From contig NC_037092.1 of assembly GCF_002994745.2 (NCBI RefSeq), positions 16,731,501 through 16,795,500 on the forward strand: DNA of 64,000 nucleotides, read 5' to 3'. Within the stretch, counting starts at the first letter, position 1. Each line of letters starts with the position of its first letter. A model generated the notes under the pieces. It did no database searches. It saw only the letters and a list, made by a program, of their open reading frames with translations, and was not told the DNA's origin. The DNA is from Rosa chinensis. Lineage: Eukaryota; Streptophyta; Magnoliopsida; Rosales; Rosaceae. Shown here piece after piece: positions 58,318 to 64,000 of the stretch. A program made the position numbers and the translations under genes.

Positions 58318-61142
58318 TATTTTGCTAGTCCTCGAGCAAAACAAAAGAAACTAACTACTATAACAAAAACCACAAACCTAATGTCTTCCAAACATCTCAG
58401 AGAACTTATAATGCACACAAGTATGGTTAACAAAATTCAAGCAGTCACATATCTTCACAACTTCACTTAAGAGCTAATTTATTTTGATAACCATCATGCT
58501 CAAAGTATAATGCAAGGACAATCAAACCAATGCAACAAATGAGAACCAACTTCCTCATGGTTCAAACAAGTGTTCACTTAATTTCTCACAAAGATGCTCT
58601 CAATTCTTTGCACTCATGATTTTCTGACTTGATGTATAAGCATATATTTCGCTCAAGTTATATGTGAGAGGAATGATGTAATAAGACAAACAAATAGCTC
58701 CCATATAATAATAAGAAAGAAAGGCTTTTTCTGAATTTTTTTTTACATATGATCCCGGCCATGATTAGAACGCCAAGACTCGGACGAAAGGCCAGTGACA
58801 CCATATACTCACCCCTCCACACAAGTCTCCACAAATCGAATGCACAACTTCAGAGATCAACAAGGTCTTTATTCAGGGTTGTAATGGGGCCAAGGGTTAA
58901 GGTTAGAAGAAAGAAAGGATAGGAAATTCAAAGATCCTAAAGAACCTAGTAGAGCACTAGAAGAACATAAGAGATAAAAGAATATTGAAACTCTTCAAGG
59001 TAATCAATCTTCGAACATGAAGCAAGTAATTTTTCAAGGCCAGATGTCATCTTCTTGGGCCTTTGCTTCATTCTAAACCTTTCTTCTAACACTTGTGAAA
59101 TAGGACAAAGGCCAAATTTTCTTGAACAGGCCTTCAACTCAAAATAAGCTCCTTATTCACAAAAGGGGGACTAAAATCCATACACTTTTTTTTCCCTCTC
59201 TTTTGCCGTATACTTTTTTTTTCTTCATATTTTTTTCTGTTTCGGCATACATATATTGTTTTTTTTTTTATGGACAAGTCTTACCCCCACACTTGCTTAC
59301 AAAAGTACCTTGACCATACATATATCTCTAAAAATATTTGCTCCACTAATTCCTTAGAATAGGGTAAGGATAAATCTATACTAAGCTTAGGGTTAAGGAA
59401 TTCGTGGGTAATGAAACAAAAAGGCTTAATGTAGGCTCTAGGGGGTTAACTAGGGGATTGCACATCTTGTGTGCATAAAAGGGACACAGGTTAATTTGGC
59501 TATGGTGGTAATCCTAGTGGCTTTATCCCTTCCCATCCATCATGCAATTCAACCATACGCTTCAAGAGGCTTTGGGGCAAGTGCAAACATTTGTCCTTAT
59601 AAAATATGCAAGTCGAATCCGAGTCTCAACTAAGATGAATAAGAGATGAGATCATGCAAAATCCTCGTCAAGAAAATAAGATGATTCTACACTAAGCACT
59701 CAGAAAAGAAATAGCACATATACAGGATCAAAAGCTCACAAGGGTTTAAATCAAGTTTAACATGGCATAACATGCATCCATCAATTCTCAAGTGTTACAT
59801 TAATCCAACCATCAATGTATATAAATCAAGCACAATAATCATCAAAATCTATTAACAATTATTTGAAATCAAGAATCTAACACATGCTTGCATTCCTTTT
59901 GTGACCAAAATATAAATCCATAAAAAGTTCATGCTCGTCATAGAGTTTGGAAGAACCCTAAAGACTCAACAGAAAATAAACCCTAAAACTAGACTTTTTT
60001 TTTTTTTTAATTCTTTTTTCATTTGTTTGATTTTTTTTTGATTGAAAATAACAAAAAGTTTCAAATTCCTTCCCCCCACACTTAAACTAAACATTGTCCT
60101 CAATGTTTGATCTAGATATAATCATGCAATGATATAGTTAAATATAGAAGGAAAGAGAAAACACAACAAAAACAAAATAGTTAAGAAGAGTAGAGAATGC
60201 TCCCTCTTGTAGACCTCCCAATGCTAATGATCTTTGGATGTCAACCTCAAGGCTGTAAGCCTTGAATGTCTAGGGCAAGCTCTATGCCAAATGCGCCAAA
60301 GATACTCCAATAATGCTCAAAGTCATTAGGAAACATCACTGTTCACAAACTGATTTCAGCTAAAACCTTGTAGCATCCCTATTTCCGAGGTTCATAGCTC
60401 ATCCAGTAAGAACCGGAATCCAAAGGTTCCACTTGGACATGAAAGTTCATATTCAGGGCTTTCCATACATATGTGGCACGCATTCCAACTCCAAGGGATG
60501 TAGAAACTAGAGACCTGCAAAGTTAGCAAAAAATTACAAAAAAACTAGCAGAATGACCTTTGTCCATTCAAACCTGAATACAAGAGGCTACAGGGGTCAC
60601 ATTCAGAAACCCTTCGGTAGGAATGAAGTTAACATCCGGAGCTTCAAATCCATATAAGTTTTGCCTCATTTGGACCACCGGAAGTATCCCCTGTTTTGCC
60701 CTGTATGTGCCTCTGATGCCCAGTTTTCTGCTTTTCTGTTCCGACCCTCCTGTACTCAACTGAAAACTGCAGACGCTGGAAAATTGAAATTTGGATCTAC
60801 CAAAGCCATTAGAAAATAGACACATGGGGCTTTTGATCCATATATAGTACATCTGTTGATTCCAAAAGAGCTGTGAACGACAGCTATTTGAAATGGACTA
60901 AAATCTGGGCGTCAGAAAAACTGGTTTGATAAAAAGTGACTCCTCTAAATCTTTCTCAACTATGTGACCTGCACACACACACACAAAAAACATAAAACCG
61001 AACAAAACAAGAAGCAAAGAAAGAGAAGAAAAGAATAAAGAAAACATCCCTTAGAAAAATACCGCAATCTTCCTCCTTCATTCATTGGGTTGCCTCCCAA
61101 GAAGCGCTTGGTTTAACGTCCTCAGCCTGACGATACCAAGAA
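58318..61142 (-). other. Athila 3' non-coding region
   Basis: Lies between integrase and 3' LTR on the minus strand, the place of the long spacer or env-like region of Athila elements. No env-like ORF survives. T/A runs occur at 59203-59270 and 59994-60050. CGCTTCTTGGGAGGCAACC (minus, near 61100) is a conserved post-integrase block. Confidence 0.6.
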
Positions 61143-64000
61143 TCAATCTTCTTGTGACACTAGTTCGTGAAGGGGTACTAACTCCACATTTTGCATCACA
61201 AAAGGCTCATAATAGATCTTGAGTCGATGTCCATTTACCTTGAACACTTTGCCTATTTTTTCACTACGAATCTCAACCGCACCATGAGAGAAAACATTAG
61301 TAATAACAAAAGGACCAACCTAACGAGAGCGCAGCTTACCCGGAAACAATTTAAGGCGAGAATGGAAGAGAAGAACTTTTTGTCCTACAACAAAAGTTTT
61401 CCTTGTGATCATTTTGTCATGAAACGCCTTTGTTTTCTCCTTGTATATTCTTGAACTCTCATAGGCATCGTTGCGTATTTCCTCAAGCTCATTCAATTGC
61501 AGCTTTCTCTGCTCACCAGCAGCTTCCAAGTTCGTATTGCATCGCTTCACCGCCCAATATGCCCTATGCTCCAGCTCAACCGAAAGGTGACACGGTTTTC
61601 CATAGACCATTCTGAATGGTGACATCCCAATTGGTGTCTTGTAAGCTGTTCTATATGCCCATAATGCATTATCAAGTCTCAAGCTCCAATCCTTCCTACT
61701 AGGATTCACAGTCTTTTCCAAAATTTGCTTTACCTCTCGATTAGAAACTTCTGCCTGGCCACTTGTTTGAGGATGATAAGGCGTTGAAACCTTATGTGTG
61801 ATGTTGTATTTCCTCAACAATACCTCGAATGATCTATTGCAAAAGTGACTCCCTCCATCGTTGATGATAGCTCTTGGTGTTCCAAATCTAGCAAAGATGT
61901 TAGATTTAACAAAATCTACAACAACCTTAGAATCATTAGTCCGAGTGGCTTTAGCTTCCACCCATTTGGAAACATAATCAACAGCTAAGAGAATGTAAAG
62001 GTTACCATACGAGGACAGAAAAGGTCCCATGAAATCAATGCCCCAAACATCGAAAAGTTCAACAACAAGAATAGGAGTTTGCGGCATTTGGTTTCTAGCA
62101 CCTAAATTACCTGTTCGTTGACAACGATCGCATGACTTGCAAAACTCAAATGCATCCTTGAACAAGGTAGGCCAATAAAATCAGTACTTGAGAGCTGTCC
62201 TTTTTTCTCCAAAATGACCACCACATGCATAGGAATGACAAAAAGTAAGAATAGAGAGAAATTCAGAGTTAGGTACGCACCTTCTTATCAACTGATCCGC
62301 ACAATGTTTCCATAAGTACGGATCATCCCACACATAATACTTGGCAGTCTTAGCAAGCTTGTCCTTTTGAGCCTTTGTCAAATCATCCAGAAACTTCTTG
62401 GTTACTTTGTAGTTGACGATATCTGCATACCAAGGCTCCAAAACTTCTAAGTGAAAAAGCTGCTCATCCGGAAAGCTTTCATGCAAAGGCAATAGATCCT
62501 CCTCTGCGTTTGAACCATTTACAATTCGGCTTAGGTGATCTGCTACCACATTCTCACTTCCCTTCTTGTCCTTGATTTCCAAATCAAACTCTTGTAAGAG
62601 AAGCATCCACCTAATAAGCCTTGGCTTTGCATCCTTCTTTGTAAGAAGATACTTCAAAGCTGCATGGTCAGAAAACACAATCACTTTAGTACTAATTAAA
62701 TATGAACGAAATTTCTCTAAAGCGAAAATAATAGGTAAAAGCTCCTTCTTTGTAGTTGAATAATTCAACTGAGCATCATTAAGAGTCCGAGATGCGTAGT
62801 AGATAACCTGTGGAAGCTTGTTCACACGTTGGCCCAAAACAGCCCCCATAGCATAATCAGAGGAGTCACACATTAGCTCAAAGGGCAAATTCCAATCTGG
62901 AGGAGTGATGATAGGTGCTGTGGTTAACAACTCCTTAAGTTTCTCGAAAGCTTTCTTGCATTCCTCATCAAACTCAAATGCCATATCCTTTTGTAACAAC
63001 CTGCATAAGGGTCTTGATATTTTTGAGAAATCCTTGATGAATCGCCTATAGAAACCTGCATGTCCAAGAAAAGAACGAACCTCTCTCACACTTGTGGGAG
63101 AGGGTAAGGAACGTACAAGATCTATTTTTGATTTATCAACTTCTATGCCCCTAGCAGAAATAACGTGCCCTAAAACAATACCTTGATCAACCATGAAATG
63201 GCATTTTTCCCAATTTAAAACAAGGTTAGTTTCAATGCAACGATTAAGCACAAGAGATAGATTGTCTAAGCATTTATCGAAAGAATCACCATAAACACTA
63301 AAATCATCCATGAATACTTCTATGATGTTTTCGACAAAATCTGAAAATATACTTACCATACATCTCTGAAACGTTGCAGGAGCGTTACAGAGTCCAAAAG
63401 GCATCCTCCGGTATGCAAAAGTCCCAAAAGGACAAGTGAATGTCGTCTTTTCTTGATCCTCCGGAACAATAGCAATCTGATTGTAAGCTGAATAACCATC
63501 AAGAAAGCAATAATGAGAATGACCAGCTAACCTTTCGAGCATCTGATCAATAAAGGGTAGCAGGAAGTGATCCTTGCGAGTTGTTGTGTTTAATTTTCGA
63601 TAGTCAATGCACACCCGCCACCCAGTTTGCACACGTGTAGGCACTAGCTCGTTGTCTTCATTCTTCATAACCATGATACCAAATCATTTAGGAACTACCT
63701 GCACTGGGCTCACCCACTTGCTATCTGAGATAGGGTAGATCACACCCACATCTAGCAACTTTAATATATACCTCTTTCTTCACCACCTCCATCATGACAG
63801 GATTCAAAGGACATTGAGCTTCTCTTGTTGGTCTTAAGCCTTCGTCAAGAAGTATCCTATGCATGCAAATCACCGGACTAATGCCTTTTATATCTGCTAT
63901 GCTCCATCCAATAGCAGTCTTGTACTCCTTGAGCACACGAATCAACTTCTCCTCCTCCAACTCTGTGAGGTTTGAGGCAATGATCACGGGTAATGTTTCT
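61143..64000 (-). pseudogene. Athila-type pol: RT, RNase H, integrase (continues past window)
   Basis: Minus strand from the window edge. [22 protein letters not shown], catalytic FMDD in [13 protein letters not shown] (about 63300), and RNase [16 protein letters not shown] (about 62860). Integrase: [26 protein letters not shown] and [11 protein letters not shown] for the DDE residues, C-terminal EIRSEKIGKVFKVNGHRLK to stop TGA at 61143. Defects: frameshift near 63768, stops near 63684 (VVPK*), 62178 and 61320 (TGG to TAG). Upstream gag and 5' LTR lie beyond 64000. Confidence 0.92.

Overview
The window is nuclear DNA from a flowering plant, most likely a eudicot. It is dominated by nested transposable elements: Ty3/gypsy elements of Tat, Athila and probably Tekay type, Ty1/copia, CACTA, Helitron and MULE-type MITE sequence. 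The host-derived exons (IMP dehydrogenase, nuclear-pore anchor NUA/TPR, HUA1-type CCCH protein, PEPKR1-type kinase) have plant-type introns. The sequence does not fix the species. I see no intact host gene, no tRNA or rRNA gene and no CRISPR array.

1-5.1 kb, minus strand: a decayed gene-like chain. IMP dehydrogenase exons (4258-3332) are followed, in the same direction, by seven short NUA exons (3088-865). The chain lies next to a CACTA end at 5120, so captured gene fragments are plausible.

5.1-17.6 kb, minus strand: two exons of a HUA1-like CCCH zinc-finger pseudogene (17559-17318 and 5794-5550). Their splice junction still joins codons correctly. The 11.5-kb intron holds two Helitron-like elements arranged head to tail, one carrying a kinase exon and interrupted by a non-autonomous LTR element (10180-14292, TSD GTACC), plus a MITE (16215-16640, 9-bp TSD).

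18.1-48.2 kb: a three-level nest. A Tekay-like element (5' LTR truncated at 18124; 3' LTR 45711-48157) was entered by a Tat element, Tat-1 (20542-43650, TSD GATAA). Tat-1 was entered beside its own polypurine tract by a second Tat element, Tat-2 (31830-43125, TSD ACTGG). LTR pairs differ at 9 of 506 sites in Tat-1 and 4 of 514 in Tat-2, which fits the nesting order. Both Tat copies carry a sense gag-pol with two RNase H domains and a three-exon antisense gene downstream. Tat-1 is broken only by point stop codons. Tat-2 is almost open but has one frameshift and an altered reverse transcriptase catalytic residue.

48.2-51.8 kb, minus strand: part of a copia polyprotein, cut on one side by the Tekay-like element and on the other by an Athila LTR. 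51.8-64 kb, minus strand: Athila-type sequence arranged as LTR remnant, gag-protease, a shared LTR (55398-58302), then integrase, RNase H and RT of a second unit that runs off the window.

No new cellular system is visible. The most distinctive features are the antisense spliced Tat gene, the mosaic non-autonomous element that contains a Tat 3' end, the two pseudogene structures, and the stop-only decay of Tat-1.
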